Positions 26,079-35,289 of a stretch of 64,000 bases of DNA are shown here, piece after piece. Both the position numbers and the translations under genes were made by a program. A model generated the notes under the pieces. That model worked only from the letters and a program-made list of their open reading frames with translations, was not told the origin of the DNA and made no database searches. Origin of the DNA: DASSUW01 sp963792385. Lineage in GTDB: Bacteria > Actinomycetota > Thermoleophilia > Solirubrobacterales > Solirubrobacteraceae. Every line of letters starts with the position of its first letter. Position 1 is the stretch's first letter. The stretch lies in contig CAWBVZ010000007.1 of NCBI GenBank assembly GCA_963792385.1, positions 1,364,001 to 1,428,000 of the forward strand, read 5' to 3'.

Positions 26079-27173
26079 AGGCCCCGCGAACCGTGGATGA
26101 GCTTGCTCCAGGTACCAGTCGAAGGCGCGACGGCAGGCCCGCTCGCGCCCCATGACGGCCAGCAACGCGGTCAGCGCCCGCGGCGGCAGCGCCGGGATCA
26201 GCCGCTGCAACCTGAGGGCGAGCCGGAACGCCGGCGCATGGGCGGCGGAGAAGTCGCCGTACGCGGCGAGCGCCTGCTCGCGGCGCTTCTCGCCGGCCAG
26301 CACCGCCCGCAGCTCGCGCCCGCACGCGACCCCGAAGTAGAACGCGGTTCGAATCCCTTCGCCGGACAGCGGGATGCAGTGCCCGGCCGAGTCGCCGACG
26401 AAGAACACGCCGTCGTCGGCCGCCGGGCGCAGCTCGTGCGGGAACCAGTTGCCCTGGTAGCGGACGGCCTCGGTGCCGAGCCGGCCGGTCATGTCGCGCG
26501 TCGGCTCCTTCACGTGGTGGCGCGGCTCGTACGAGCCGACGCCGACACGCCGCTCGCCGGCCGCGGGCACCGACCACGCGTAGCCGTAGCGGATGACCGA
26601 GCGGTCGATCCAGATGTCGAGGTCGGTGCCGCGCGCGTCGTGCGGGTGGACCTCGAGGCCGCGCGAGATCCGCGCCTCCGGAGGCTGGACGTTCGCCCCG
26701 GGGCCGAGCACCCGCCGCCAGCCCAGGGCGTCGACGATCAGAGGCGCGATCAGGTCTCCACGGTCGGTATGCACCGTCTCGCCGGTCCGACCCTCGACCT
26801 TCGCAATCTCGAACCGAGCGTCGCCGCATTGCTCCCACAGCGCCGCACACAGCTCGCGGTAGTCGAAGCTCGACCAGCTCCACGGGAGCCGGAAACGCGC
26901 CGACCCGTGCGGCGTATGGAACGCCATGCACTCGAGCTCCTGGCGAATCGACCGCTCGACGCCCATCGCGTGCAGCCACGGCGTCGGCGCCGCGCACGCC
27001 GAGGTCGCGCGCTCACCGATCTCGTAACGGTCGACGACGAGCACGTCGGCGCCCGCGCCGGCCAGTTCGCGCGCGACTGCGAGGCCGGCGAAGCTGGCGC
27101 CGCAGATCAGCACATCGGCGCGCGCCTCGAGCGGCGTGCGGTCGCTGCCGCGCAGGGTCGCCCGGCGCGTCAT
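26058..27173 (-). CDS. FAD-dependent oxidoreductase, geranylgeranyl reductase family
   Basis: A 371-residue flavoprotein. ADVLICGASFAGLAVARELAGAGADVLVVDRYEIG is the N-terminal FAD-binding Rossmann segment; FFVGDSAGHCIPLSGEGIRTAFYFG is the second FAD motif, typical of geranylgeranyl reductases. The family reduces double bonds in isoprenoid chains or hydroxylates/epoxidises isoprenoids. ATG 27173 overlaps the phytoene-synthase-like stop by 4 bp, so the substrate is probably the product of that enzyme. The last five codons and stop lie in a family B repeat arm. Confidence 0.85.
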   Translation of the reverse strand: MTRRATLRGSDRTPLEARADVLICGASFAGLAVARELAGAGADVLVVDRYEIGERATSACAAPTPWLHAMGVERSIRQELECMAFHTPHGSARFRLPWSWSSFDYRELCAALWEQCGDARFEIAKVEGRTGETVHTDRGDLIAPLIVDALGWRRVLGPGANVQPPEARISRGLEVHPHDARGTDLDIWIDRSVIRYGYAWSVPAAGERRVGVGSYEPRHHVKEPTRDMTGRLGTEAVRYQGNWFPHELRPAADDGVFFVGDSAGHCIPLSGEGIRTAFYFGVACGRELRAVLAGEKRREQALAAYGDFSAAHAPAFRLALRLQRLIPALPPRALTALLAVMGRERACRRAFDWYLEQAHPRFAGPRRTAAG

Positions 27174-28033
27174 CGGCGGCGCACCGACGCCAGCACGCCG
27201 GGAAGATCGCGGGCGCGCAGCCCGACGCGGCGGCCGAGCACGTCGCCGCCGACCGCCTCCGCGCGGTCGAGGACGCGGCCGTACGCCGCAGACGCGAGGC
27301 GGATCCCGGAGCGCACCGACGCCGGCGCCGACGCGACCGCCGGCTCCGCCGCCGCGAACAGCGCTCGCGCCCGCGCCACCTGCTGCGCCACGAGCGCGCG
27401 CAGCGCCGGGGTCGCGCGCCCGCGGCCGAAGTCCTCCTCGGCGACGCCGAGCCGGTCGCGATCCTCGGCCGGCATGTAGATCCGATCCATCGCCCAGTCC
27501 TCGCGCACGTCGCGGATGAAGTTCGCGAGCTGGAACGCCTGGCCGAGGTGCCCGAAGTCGGCGTGATAGCGCTCGGGTATGCCCAGGAGCGGGGCCATGA
27601 TCCGGCCGACCGAGCCCGCCGAGCCGTCCATGTAGACGTCGAGCTCGTCCCAGCTCGAGATCCGCACCGGCCCGCAGTCGACGCGCATCGAGCGCATGTA
27701 CGGGCCGAGCTCGTCGAGCGGCAGGTCGTGGCGCTCGCCGGCGTCGACCAGGGCCCCTACCACCGGGTGCGGCTCGCCGGTGCCGGCCAGACCGCGGTGC
27801 AGCTCGTCCTCCCAGGCGTCGAGCGCCGCGCGGCGCTCCGCGGGGGTCGGCAGGCGGCGCGGGCCGTCGACGATCTGGTCGGCGGTGCGGACGTAGCCGT
27901 ACAGCGCGTGCGTGGCCGGCCGCACGTCGGCGGGCAGGCGTCGCGTGGCCCAGTAGTACGTGGGGTCGTGCCGGCGCTGCAGCCGCCGGCAGGCCTCGTA
28001 GGCCGCACTGATTCCCGGATCCATGGCTCCCAT
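27170..28033 (-). CDS. Phytoene/squalene synthase family protein
   Basis: A 287-residue all-helical prenyl synthase. Both Asp-rich motifs are intact: DQIVD (about residue 50) and DVRED (in NFIRDVREDW); RRLPADVRPATHALYGYVR and YMPAEDRDRLG are conserved. It should join two allylic diphosphates head to head, giving phytoene or squalene. Start ATG 28033 has AGAAGG 6 nt upstream; ATGs at 28039 and 28024 are possible. The +strand ArsA gene starts only 20 bp away, so the promoters overlap. Confidence 0.88.
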   Translation of the reverse strand: MGAMDPGISAAYEACRRLQRRHDPTYYWATRRLPADVRPATHALYGYVRTADQIVDGPRRLPTPAERRAALDAWEDELHRGLAGTGEPHPVVGALVDAGERHDLPLDELGPYMRSMRVDCGPVRISSWDELDVYMDGSAGSVGRIMAPLLGIPERYHADFGHLGQAFQLANFIRDVREDWAMDRIYMPAEDRDRLGVAEEDFGRGRATPALRALVAQQVARARALFAAAEPAVASAPASVRSGIRLASAAYGRVLDRAEAVGGDVLGRRVGLRARDLPGVLASVRRR

Positions 28034-28053
28034 TGTCATCCTTCTGTTCCACG

Positions 28054-28971
28054 ATGGAAGCACTCCTGCGCGACCGGCGGCTCCTGTACGTGACCGGCAA
28101 GGGTGGTGTCGGCAAGACGACGGTCGCCGCGGCGCTTGGTCTGGCGGCGGCGCGCGCGGGCCGGCGGACGATCGTCTGCGAGGTCGCCGAGCAGGATCGC
28201 GTCTCGCGCGCGTTCCGCCGCGAAGGGGTGGTGCCGGAGAGCGAGGTCCAGCTCGCGGACAACCTGTGGGCGATCACGATCGACCCCCAGCGCGCGCTCG
28301 AGGAATGGCTCGGCAAGCAGATCGGCGGGGTCGGGCTGCGGGTGATGGCGCGCTCATCCGCGTTCCAGTACTTCGTCGCGGCCGCGCCGGGCGCGAAGGA
28401 GCTGATCACCGTCGCGAAGGTGTGGGAGCTCGCCCAGCGCGACCGCTGGGACAAGCGCAACCGCACGTACGACCTGGTCGTCGTCGATGCCCCGTCCTCC
28501 GGCCACGGGCTCGCGATGCTGACCACGCCGCGCACGTTCGGCGAGATTGCGCGCGTCGGCCCGATCCGCCGCCAGGCGTACAAGGTGCGCGAGTTCCTCG
28601 CCGACCCGGAGCGCACCGGCTACGTGGCCGTCGCGCTGCCGGAGGAGATGCCGGTCAACGAGACGCTGGAGCTCGAGCGGCGGCTGCCCGAGGCGGTCGG
28701 CACCGGGCTCGAGGCGATCGTCGTCAACGGCATGTGGCCCGATCGATTCAGCGCGGCGGACGCGAAAGCGATGCGGGCGGCCGGCGACGGCCTGCCGACG
28801 ATGCGCGCCGCGCTCACGTCGCACGAGCGCGCGCGCGGGCAGCGCAACCACCTGCGCCGGCTGCGCCGCGCGGCGTCGGCGAAGGTCGTCACCCTCCCCT
28901 ACCTGTTCGAGTCCGAGGTCGGGCTCCCGGAGTACGAGAAGCTCGCCGGCAACCTCGCGCGCAAGCTGTGA
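28054..28971 (+). CDS. ArsA-type anion-pump-like ATPase
   Basis: A 305-residue P-loop ATPase of the ArsA/GET3 class. The deviant Walker A YVTGKGGVGKTTVAAALG lies at residues 12-29; YDLVVVDAPSSGHGLAML is the switch/Walker B region. Actinobacteria usually carry two such genes in tandem (Rv3679/Rv3680 type); here only one copy is present, about standard half-length. The arsenical function is not implied, as no ArsB or ArsR is near. It is followed by two PH-domain membrane proteins, overlapping the first by 4 bp. Confidence 0.87.
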   Translation: MEALLRDRRLLYVTGKGGVGKTTVAAALGLAAARAGRRTIVCEVAEQDRVSRAFRREGVVPESEVQLADNLWAITIDPQRALEEWLGKQIGGVGLRVMARSSAFQYFVAAAPGAKELITVAKVWELAQRDRWDKRNRTYDLVVVDAPSSGHGLAMLTTPRTFGEIARVGPIRRQAYKVREFLADPERTGYVAVALPEEMPVNETLELERRLPEAVGTGLEAIVVNGMWPDRFSAADAKAMRAAGDGLPTMRAALTSHERARGQRNHLRRLRRAASAKVVTLPYLFESEVGLPEYEKLAGNLARKL

Positions 28972-29429
28972 CCGACGAGCCGGGCCGGCGGCTGGCGTCC
29001 GACGCGCGCTGGTTGTGGCGCGTGGAGCAGCTCCTGTTCTGGGGCGCCGTGCTGGTCGCCGGCGTCGTGGTCGGCCGCCAGCTCGACGGCGCGCTCGCGC
29101 TGCTCGTGCAGCTGGTTCCAATCGTCGGCCTCGCAGTCGGCACGCTGCTCGTGCCGCAACTGCGGTGGCGGCGGTGGCGCTGGGACGTGCGGCCGGATGC
29201 GATCGACATCCAGCACGGGACGCTGACGATCCGCCGCACGTTGGTGCCGATGATGCGGGTCCAGCACGTCGACACCACCCGCGGCATCCTCGAGCAGGCG
29301 TTCAGCCTCGCCACCGTCGTCGTGCACACCGCCGCCGGGAGCCATCGGATCCCGTTGCTGACGCTGCCCGACGCCGACGAGCTGCGCGAACGGATCGCCG
29401 ACCTCGCCCGCACCGCCGATGAGCCCTGA
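28968..29429 (+). CDS. Bacterial PH-domain membrane protein (YdbS-like)
   Basis: A 153-residue protein with two transmembrane helices (LLFWGAVLVAGVVVG and LLVQLVPIVGLAVGTLL) and one bPH2 domain: RWDVRPDAIDIQHGTLTIRRTLVPMMRVQHVDTTRGILEQAFSLATVVVHTA. Such YdbS/YdbT pairs sit together in many Gram-positive genomes. GTG 28968 overlaps the ArsA-like stop (GTGA). Function in the envelope is unknown. Confidence 0.87.
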   Translation: MTDEPGRRLASDARWLWRVEQLLFWGAVLVAGVVVGRQLDGALALLVQLVPIVGLAVGTLLVPQLRWRRWRWDVRPDAIDIQHGTLTIRRTLVPMMRVQHVDTTRGILEQAFSLATVVVHTAAGSHRIPLLTLPDADELRERIADLARTADEP

Positions 29430-30814
29430 GCCGCGCCGCCTGCACCGCGCGGCGATCGCGGTCTACGCGCTCAACGCGCTGCGCGAGGCCGCGTTCCCAC
29501 TCGTGGTCGTGTTCGTGGTCAGCGGGCTCGGCGGTGGCTTCGACGGGCGCGCGCTCGAGCGCGGCGCGCTCTACGCCGCCGCCGGGACGGCGTTTGCAGC
29601 GATCGCCGGCTACGTGCGCTGGCGGACCACGCGCTGGTGGGTGACGCCGGAGGCGATCCACCACCGCACGGGACTGCTCAGGAAGAAGGAGACCGACGTC
29701 CCGCTCAGCCGCGTCCAGGCGCTCGACCTCGAGCAGGGCCCGATCCAGCGCCTGTTCAGCGTGCGAGCGGTGCACGTGCAGACCGGCGGCGGCGGGGCGA
29801 AGGGCGAGATCGCGCTCGAGGCGATCGGCGACGACGTCGTGCGCGAGCTGCGCGAGCTGGTCGGCAGCCAGGCGCCGCCGCCCACGACCGTTGAGGACGT
29901 GATCGAGCGCCGGCTCGCCACGCGCTCGCTGCTGCTCGCGGCGCTGACGGCCGGGCAGCTCGGCGTGATCCTGCCTGTGCTGGCGGGCGCCGCGCAACTC
30001 GCCCAGAACGTGTTCGGCGAGGAGTCGGGCGAGGAGGCGGTCCGCCTGCTCCCGCACGCCGTCGCAGGGTGGCTGCTCGCCGCCGCCGCGCTGCTGGTCG
30101 CGGCCTGGCTGCTGTCCTTCGCGGGCGCCGTGGTGGCGTTCGCCGGCTTCACCGTGAGCCGCGACCGCGACCGCCTGCGGATCCGCCGCGGCCTGGTGGC
30201 GCAGCGCGAGGCGACCGTGCCGGTTGCGCGCGTGCGCGCGGTCGAGGTGGTCGAAGGCGTGCTGCGGCGCCCGCTGCGGCTCGCCGCCCTGCGGATCGAG
30301 GTGATCGGGCACGCGAAGGAGCCGGCCGCAGCGCAGACGCTGTTCCCGCTGCTGCGACGCGCCGAGGTGCGCGAGTTCCTGGACCGGCTGCTGCCCGAGC
30401 TGGCCGACGACCTCGACGGCCTCGCCCCGCCGCCGCCGCGCGCGCTCCGGCGCTACGTGCTGCCGCCGGCGGCGCTCGGGCTGGCCGATCGGGGCGGTCG
30501 CGTGGGCGTTCGCGCCGGTCGGCCCGTGGGCGCTCGCGCTCGTGCTGCCGGCCGGCGGCTACGGCGCGCTGCGCTTCCGCGCCGCCGGCTGGCGCTTCGA
30601 GGGCGGGCGGCTCGCGATCCGCTCGCTGGGGCTCGCCCGCTCGACCGTGCTCGCGCCGGGTGTCAACCGCGAGTCGCACGCGATCGCGCAGACCGTGCTG
30701 CAGCGGCGCGCCCAACTCGCCGACCTCGAGATCGAGTTCGGCAAGCAGACCGGCGCGGCCGTGCGGCACCTCGAAGCCGCGACCGCGGAGGACCTGTTCG
30801 CGCGGCTGGCGTGA
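29419..30814 (+). pseudogene. Bacterial PH-domain membrane protein (YdbT-like), apparent +1 frameshift near 30480
   Basis: The partner of the YdbS-like gene, normally about 465 residues with three PH repeats and several helices. The first two bPH2 domains are intact (RWWVTPEAIHHRTGLL..., DRLRIRRGLVAQREATVPVARVRAVEVVEG). After RRYVLPPAALG at about 30480 the frame becomes Arg-rich nonsense to 30849. The next frame continues WPIGAVAWAFAPVGPWALALVLPAGGYGALRF and a third PH-like domain (RFEGGRLAIRSLGLARSTV...) ending at 30814. One extra G in the GGG at 30478-30480 explains it. It could be a sequencing error rather than a true pseudogene. Confidence 0.75.
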
Positions 30815-30817
30815 GCG

Positions 30818-32302
30818 TCACAGCGGCCCGCGCCGCCACGGCCCGGTGATCGCGCACGTCATCCCCACGCCGGCGTGCTGTGCCGGGGTGCCGGTCGAGA
30901 TCCCGTAGACGTTCACGAACATCGTGTCGCCGTCGGGGCTGAAGCAGACGCCGGCGAGCTCCGCGGTGCTGAGCGTGTTGACGCCGAACACGAACGCCTC
31001 GCCGCGCGGCGAGATCCCGATCAGCCGGTTCACGTTCGTCAGGCCGGGGGCGGTGGGGTCGGTGTCGACGGCGCTCGACGCGTCGTCCTCGCACAGCACG
31101 AGACCGCCGCGGGGCGTGACCGTGAGATTGTCGGGAGAGTCGAGCACCTCGCCGCCGGGCGACTCGTAGTGCAGGGTGAGCTTGCCGCCCTTGCGGTGAT
31201 GCTCGCGGTACTCCCAGACCTGGCCGTAGCCCTCGTGGAAGCCGTCCGCGTTCACGTCGCCGTTCTTGATGTCGCCGCCGCTGGTGGAGACGAAGAACAC
31301 GCTGCCGTCGGCCCACCAGCAGCCCTCGAGCCGGTTGAACATCGCCGCACCGAGCGTTCTGCCCTGGTTGAAGACGCCGCCCGGGTCACGCAGGTTCGCG
31401 TACGGCGGATCGGGCTCGGGGATGTCGATCCAGGCCACCGGTAGGCTCCGCCCCGGCTCCTGGCCCTCACGCGCGTCGTGGTTCGGCAGGCCCGCGATCG
31501 AGAGGATCTGCAGGCGCCCGCCGGCGAGGAGATTCCGCGGATCGTGGGGCAGGAAGCGGTAGAACCCCGCGCCGATCCCGCCGCCGGGATCCTCGGTGAG
31601 ATACACGACGCCCGTGCGCTGGTCGGTGGCCGACGCCTCGTGCGAGAACCGGCCCATCGCCTTCAGCGGCACGCCGATCGGCGGGTCGCCGAGCGAGCGC
31701 TTCACCGGCACTTCGAACATGTAGCCGTGCCGCTGGGAGAAGGCCGAGTTCTCCGGGCCAACGATCGTCTCCTCGCCGCTCAGCCAGCTGCGGCCACGCA
31801 GGCCGATGCCGCCGGCGCAATTGACCGTCGTGCCCGCCAACGAGACGTAGCTGCGCACGAGCGTGCGCGTGCACGGGTCGTAGTCGAGCGTCACCGTCCC
31901 GGCGCCCGCCTGCGGGTCGTACTTCGCCGCCGGGTCGGCGGCGACGCTGCCGCGGCCGGCGGCGTTGCGGTCCTCGTGGTTGCGGATCAGCCGCACCGTT
32001 CCCCGCGGGCCGCGGAACGCGGCCATCCCGTCGAGCGCGAGCGGCGTCGGCGCGCCGTCGGACATCGGCGAGCCGATCTCGCCGAACGTGACGTACGAGA
32101 AGCCCGCCGGCAGCGCGAGGACGTTGCGGCCAAGCTGATCGACCATCCGCTCGGGCGGGCCGTAGCTCGACCGGCAGTCGGTGCGCAGGTCGGCGAGCGC
32201 CATGCGATTGGTGAGGCTTGCGAGCGCCGTGCTGCCGGCTACCGCGCCGCCGGCCGCCGCCGCTCCGCGGGCGATGAACGTCCGCCGGTCCATGGAGGTC
32301 AT
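30818..32302 (-). CDS. PhoX-family (DUF839) secreted phosphatase-like protein
   Basis: A 494-residue protein with a Tat signal (MDRRTFIARGAAAAGGAVAGS), so it is folded inside and exported with its cofactor. PhoX-type features include ALDGMAAFRG, VRLIRNHEDR, NCAGGIGLRGRSWLSGEE, GRFSHEASATDQRTGVVYLTEDPGG and a C-terminal GVCFSPDGDTMFVNVYG. PhoX enzymes are Ca/Fe-dependent alkaline phosphatases; many DUF839 relatives are uncharacterised. ATG 32302 is used, with ATG 32293 three codons later as an alternative. It is divergent from the LuxR regulator. Confidence 0.85.
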   Translation of the reverse strand: MTSMDRRTFIARGAAAAGGAVAGSTALASLTNRMALADLRTDCRSSYGPPERMVDQLGRNVLALPAGFSYVTFGEIGSPMSDGAPTPLALDGMAAFRGPRGTVRLIRNHEDRNAAGRGSVAADPAAKYDPQAGAGTVTLDYDPCTRTLVRSYVSLAGTTVNCAGGIGLRGRSWLSGEETIVGPENSAFSQRHGYMFEVPVKRSLGDPPIGVPLKAMGRFSHEASATDQRTGVVYLTEDPGGGIGAGFYRFLPHDPRNLLAGGRLQILSIAGLPNHDAREGQEPGRSLPVAWIDIPEPDPPYANLRDPGGVFNQGRTLGAAMFNRLEGCWWADGSVFFVSTSGGDIKNGDVNADGFHEGYGQVWEYREHHRKGGKLTLHYESPGGEVLDSPDNLTVTPRGGLVLCEDDASSAVDTDPTAPGLTNVNRLIGISPRGEAFVFGVNTLSTAELAGVCFSPDGDTMFVNVYGISTGTPAQHAGVGMTCAITGPWRRGPL

Positions 32303-32344
32303 GCCACGAGTCTCTGCTCGCGGTCGCGGGCGGCCTATCCCCCA

Positions 32345-32368
32345 GAGGGGTGAAGCGCGCAACCCCTC
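32345..32368. promoter_or_regulatory. Inverted repeat in the phosphatase/LuxR divergent region
   Basis: GAGGGGT (32345-32351) and ACCCCTC (32362-32368) form a perfect 7-bp inverted repeat with a 10-bp spacer, in the 99-bp gap between divergent starts at 32302 and 32402. Spacing of half-sites (17 bp centre to centre) is compatible with a dimeric regulator. It is a candidate operator, possibly for the adjacent LuxR-type protein; this is inference only. Confidence 0.35.
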
Positions 32369-32401
32369 GACCGTGCAGGCTGACCGTGGAATGCTCCGCC
32401 G

Positions 32402-35176
32402 GTGTCGATCGAGACGCCGCTCGAGCGTGACGTCGAGCTGGCCGCGATCACCGCGCTCGTGGAGGATGCGAGCAGCGGCCGGGGCGGGCTCTGGTTCCTC
32501 GAAGGTCCGCCGGGGATGGGCAAGTCGAGGCTGTTGGACCACGCGGCACAGCTGGCGCGCGACGACGGCCTGGGCGTGCTGCGGGCGCGCGGCCACGAGC
32601 TGGAGCGCGCGTTCGCTTGGGGCGTCGCACGGTCGCTGCTGGAGGCCTCGATCGACGAGGAGCTCCTGTCCGGCCCGGCCGCACCGGCACGCGCCGTCTT
32701 CATCCCGGGCGAGGACTCCGAGGGCGGCGGCTTCGCGATCCTGCACGCGCTCTACTGGCTCACCGTCCGGCTCGCGGAGCGCGCGCCGCTGCTGCTGGCC
32801 GTCGACGACGCGCACTGGGCCGACGAGCCGTCGCTGCGCTTCCTGGTCTATCTCGCCGGCCGCCTTGCCGACCAGCCGATCGCCGTGCTGGTCGCGACGC
32901 GCGTCGGCGAGCGTGGCGAGGCCGGCCTGCTCGAGCAGCTCGGCGCCGATCCGGTGGCCCGCGTCCGAGTGCTGGAGCCGCTCGGCGGGGCCGCGGTGGC
33001 CGCGCTGGTCCGAGAGCGCCTGCCGGACGCCACCGACGGGTTCTGCCTGCGCTGTCTCGAGCTCACGGCCGGCAACCCGCTGCAGGTCCGCGAGCTGCTG
33101 CTGGCGATCGAGCACGTCGAGACGCCGGACGACGAGGAGTCATTGGCACAGGCGGCCGAGCTGGCGGCGCGCTCGCTCGGCCGCTCGGTACTGCGGCGGC
33201 TAGGCGCGCTGTCGCCGGAAGCGCAGTCGCTCGCGCGTGCGGTCGCCGTGCTCGAGGACGATGCCCCGGTGCAGATGGCGGCTGCGCTCGCAACGATCCC
33301 GGCAACCGACGCGCTCGCCGCCGCAGAGGAGCTGGGGCGTGCGGACGTGTTGCGAGCAGGCGACCCGCTCGGCTTCACGCATCCGCTCGTGCGGGCCGCG
33401 ATCTACGGGCGGCTGCCGCTCGCCGAGCGGGAGCAGATCCATCGGCGAGCCGCGCGGCTGCTGGCCGACGGCGGCGCGCCGGAGCAGCAGGTGAGCGCGC
33501 ACCTGCTTGAGACATTGCCGGCCGCGGACGACGTCGTAGTGGCGGTGCTGCGGTCGGCAGCCCAGCGTGCGCTTGGGCAGGGCGCGCCGCACTCGGCCGT
33601 CGACTACCTCGACCGCGCGCTGCGCGAGCCGCCGCCGGAGCCGACCCGCGCCCGCGTGCTCGCGGAGCTCGGGCGAGCAGAGGCCGTGGCCGGGCGGCCC
33701 GAGGCCGTCGTGCACCTCGAGGCCGCCGTCGCGCTGGTGGCCGAGCCGGCCGAGCGTGCCGCGCTGCGGCTGGCGTTCGGCAGGGCGCTCCACCACGCCG
33801 GCCGCCTGGACGAGGCGAGCGAGGCGTTCCGGCGCGGTCTCGACGAGGTCGGCTCGGACGCCTCCGAGCTCGCGATGGACCTCGAGGGCGCTTACCTCAA
33901 CTCCGCGATGCACACGCCGGGCCGGGCGGCCGACGCCCACCGCCGCGGCGAGGCGATCCTCGCCGACCTGCGGGTCGAGAGCCGCGCCGACCGGGAGCTC
34001 GCGAGCACGGCGATGATGATGCAGCTGTTCGCGGGGCGACCGTACGACGAGGTGCTCGCCGTCGCGCGCGGGCTCGACACCGCGGGGCGCGGCGTCGAGG
34101 GCGAGGCGGCCGACTCGCGGACGCCGCCCTACGTAATTGGCACGCTGATCTGGTGCGACGACTTCCGCGCCGCCGGCGACGCGCTCGCGTTCACGTTCGC
34201 CGACGCTCGCCGCCGCGGCTCGGTGCGGCGGTTCGCGATGGCCTCCCAGCTGCGCTCCCGCCAGCTGCTGTGCACCGGCCCGATCGCCGAAGCCGCCACC
34301 GACGCCCTCGCCGCCGTCGACATCTGGCGCGACGGGCAGCAGATGTACCTGCACGCGGCCACCTTCTGCCTGGTCTCTGCACTGCTCGAGCAGGGCGATC
34401 CGGACGCGGCCGCCGCCGCCCTCGAACTCGGCGATCAGCAGCAGCCCGCCTCACCGTTCTTCGCCGCCTTCCGGCACACCGCGGCCGGGCGGCTCGCAGC
34501 CCACCGTGGTGACGACGCGAACGCCTTCGAGGCGTTCCTGGCTGCCGGGCGGGCCCTGACCGAGCTCCTGACGGTCAACCCGGCGGTGATGCCGTGGCGC
34601 TCGGAGGCCGGGCTGGCTGCCCAGCGGCTCGGCCGCGATACCGAGGCCCGATCGCTGATCGAGGAGGAGCTGCAGCTCGCGGAGCGCTTCGGCGCCCCCC
34701 GGCCGATCGGCGTCGCCGGTCGCGCCGCCGCGGTGCTTGAGAGCGGCGAGGAAGCCGTCAGCCGACTGCGTGCCGCAGCCGAGACGCTCGCCGCGTGCGG
34801 CGCGCAGGTCGAGCACGCCCGCGCGCTCGTCGACCTCGGCGTGGCGGTTCGCCGCGCCGGGCGCGCGGGTCCAGCGCGCGAGACGCTGCGTGGTGCGCTC
34901 GCGCTCGCAGAGTCGACCGGCGCGGCCACGCTCGCCCGGCGCGCCCGCGAGGAGCTACGGATCGCCGGCGGCCGCGCCCGGCCCACGGCGGGGACCGCGG
35001 GCGGCCTCACGCCGAGCGAGCATCGCGTCGCCGAGCTCGCCGCTGCCGGCCAGAGCAACCGCCAGATCGCCGACGCGCTGTTCCTGACCGTCAAGTCGGT
35101 CGAGTGGCATCTCGGCAACACGTACCGCAAGCTCGACATCCGCGGTCGCGGCGAGCTCGCGGAGCGACTCGCCTAG
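32402..35176 (+). CDS. LuxR-family regulator of the LAL type (large ATP-binding)
   Basis: A 924-residue regulator. An N-terminal NTPase domain carries Walker A FLEGPPGMGKSRLLD (about residue 35) and a Walker-B-like LLLAVDDAHWADEPS. The middle (about 350-840) is helical and TPR-like. The C-terminus is a LuxR helix-turn-helix, LTPSEHRVAELAAAGQSNRQIADALFLTVKSVEWHLG. MalT/LAL proteins are activated by a small inducer and ATP. It may control the divergent phosphatase gene or the downstream secreted protein. GTG 32402 follows no strong ribosome site. Confidence 0.9.
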   Translation: MSIETPLERDVELAAITALVEDASSGRGGLWFLEGPPGMGKSRLLDHAAQLARDDGLGVLRARGHELERAFAWGVARSLLEASIDEELLSGPAAPARAVFIPGEDSEGGGFAILHALYWLTVRLAERAPLLLAVDDAHWADEPSLRFLVYLAGRLADQPIAVLVATRVGERGEAGLLEQLGADPVARVRVLEPLGGAAVAALVRERLPDATDGFCLRCLELTAGNPLQVRELLLAIEHVETPDDEESLAQAAELAARSLGRSVLRRLGALSPEAQSLARAVAVLEDDAPVQMAAALATIPATDALAAAEELGRADVLRAGDPLGFTHPLVRAAIYGRLPLAEREQIHRRAARLLADGGAPEQQVSAHLLETLPAADDVVVAVLRSAAQRALGQGAPHSAVDYLDRALREPPPEPTRARVLAELGRAEAVAGRPEAVVHLEAAVALVAEPAERAALRLAFGRALHHAGRLDEASEAFRRGLDEVGSDASELAMDLEGAYLNSAMHTPGRAADAHRRGEAILADLRVESRADRELASTAMMMQLFAGRPYDEVLAVARGLDTAGRGVEGEAADSRTPPYVIGTLIWCDDFRAAGDALAFTFADARRRGSVRRFAMASQLRSRQLLCTGPIAEAATDALAAVDIWRDGQQMYLHAATFCLVSALLEQGDPDAAAAALELGDQQQPASPFFAAFRHTAAGRLAAHRGDDANAFEAFLAAGRALTELLTVNPAVMPWRSEAGLAAQRLGRDTEARSLIEEELQLAERFGAPRPIGVAGRAAAVLESGEEAVSRLRAAAETLAACGAQVEHARALVDLGVAVRRAGRAGPARETLRGALALAESTGAATLARRAREELRIAGGRARPTAGTAGGLTPSEHRVAELAAAGQSNRQIADALFLTVKSVEWHLGNTYRKLDIRGRGELAERLA

Positions 35177-35289
35177 GCACCCCGGGGTGCGAAATCCCGG
35201 TGGCGATGCCGGGGTCGACCCCAGTGACGCGGCCGCCCGGCGGCCTCAAGCTGCGCGACTCCCTCCCCCTCCCCAGGAGTCAATCCCCA

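Noticed and set aside
28054..28971. Arsenic resistance operon
   Set aside because: The ATPase is ArsA-like, but no arsenite channel, reductase or ArsR is nearby; this class of actinobacterial ATPase is common without arsenic genes.
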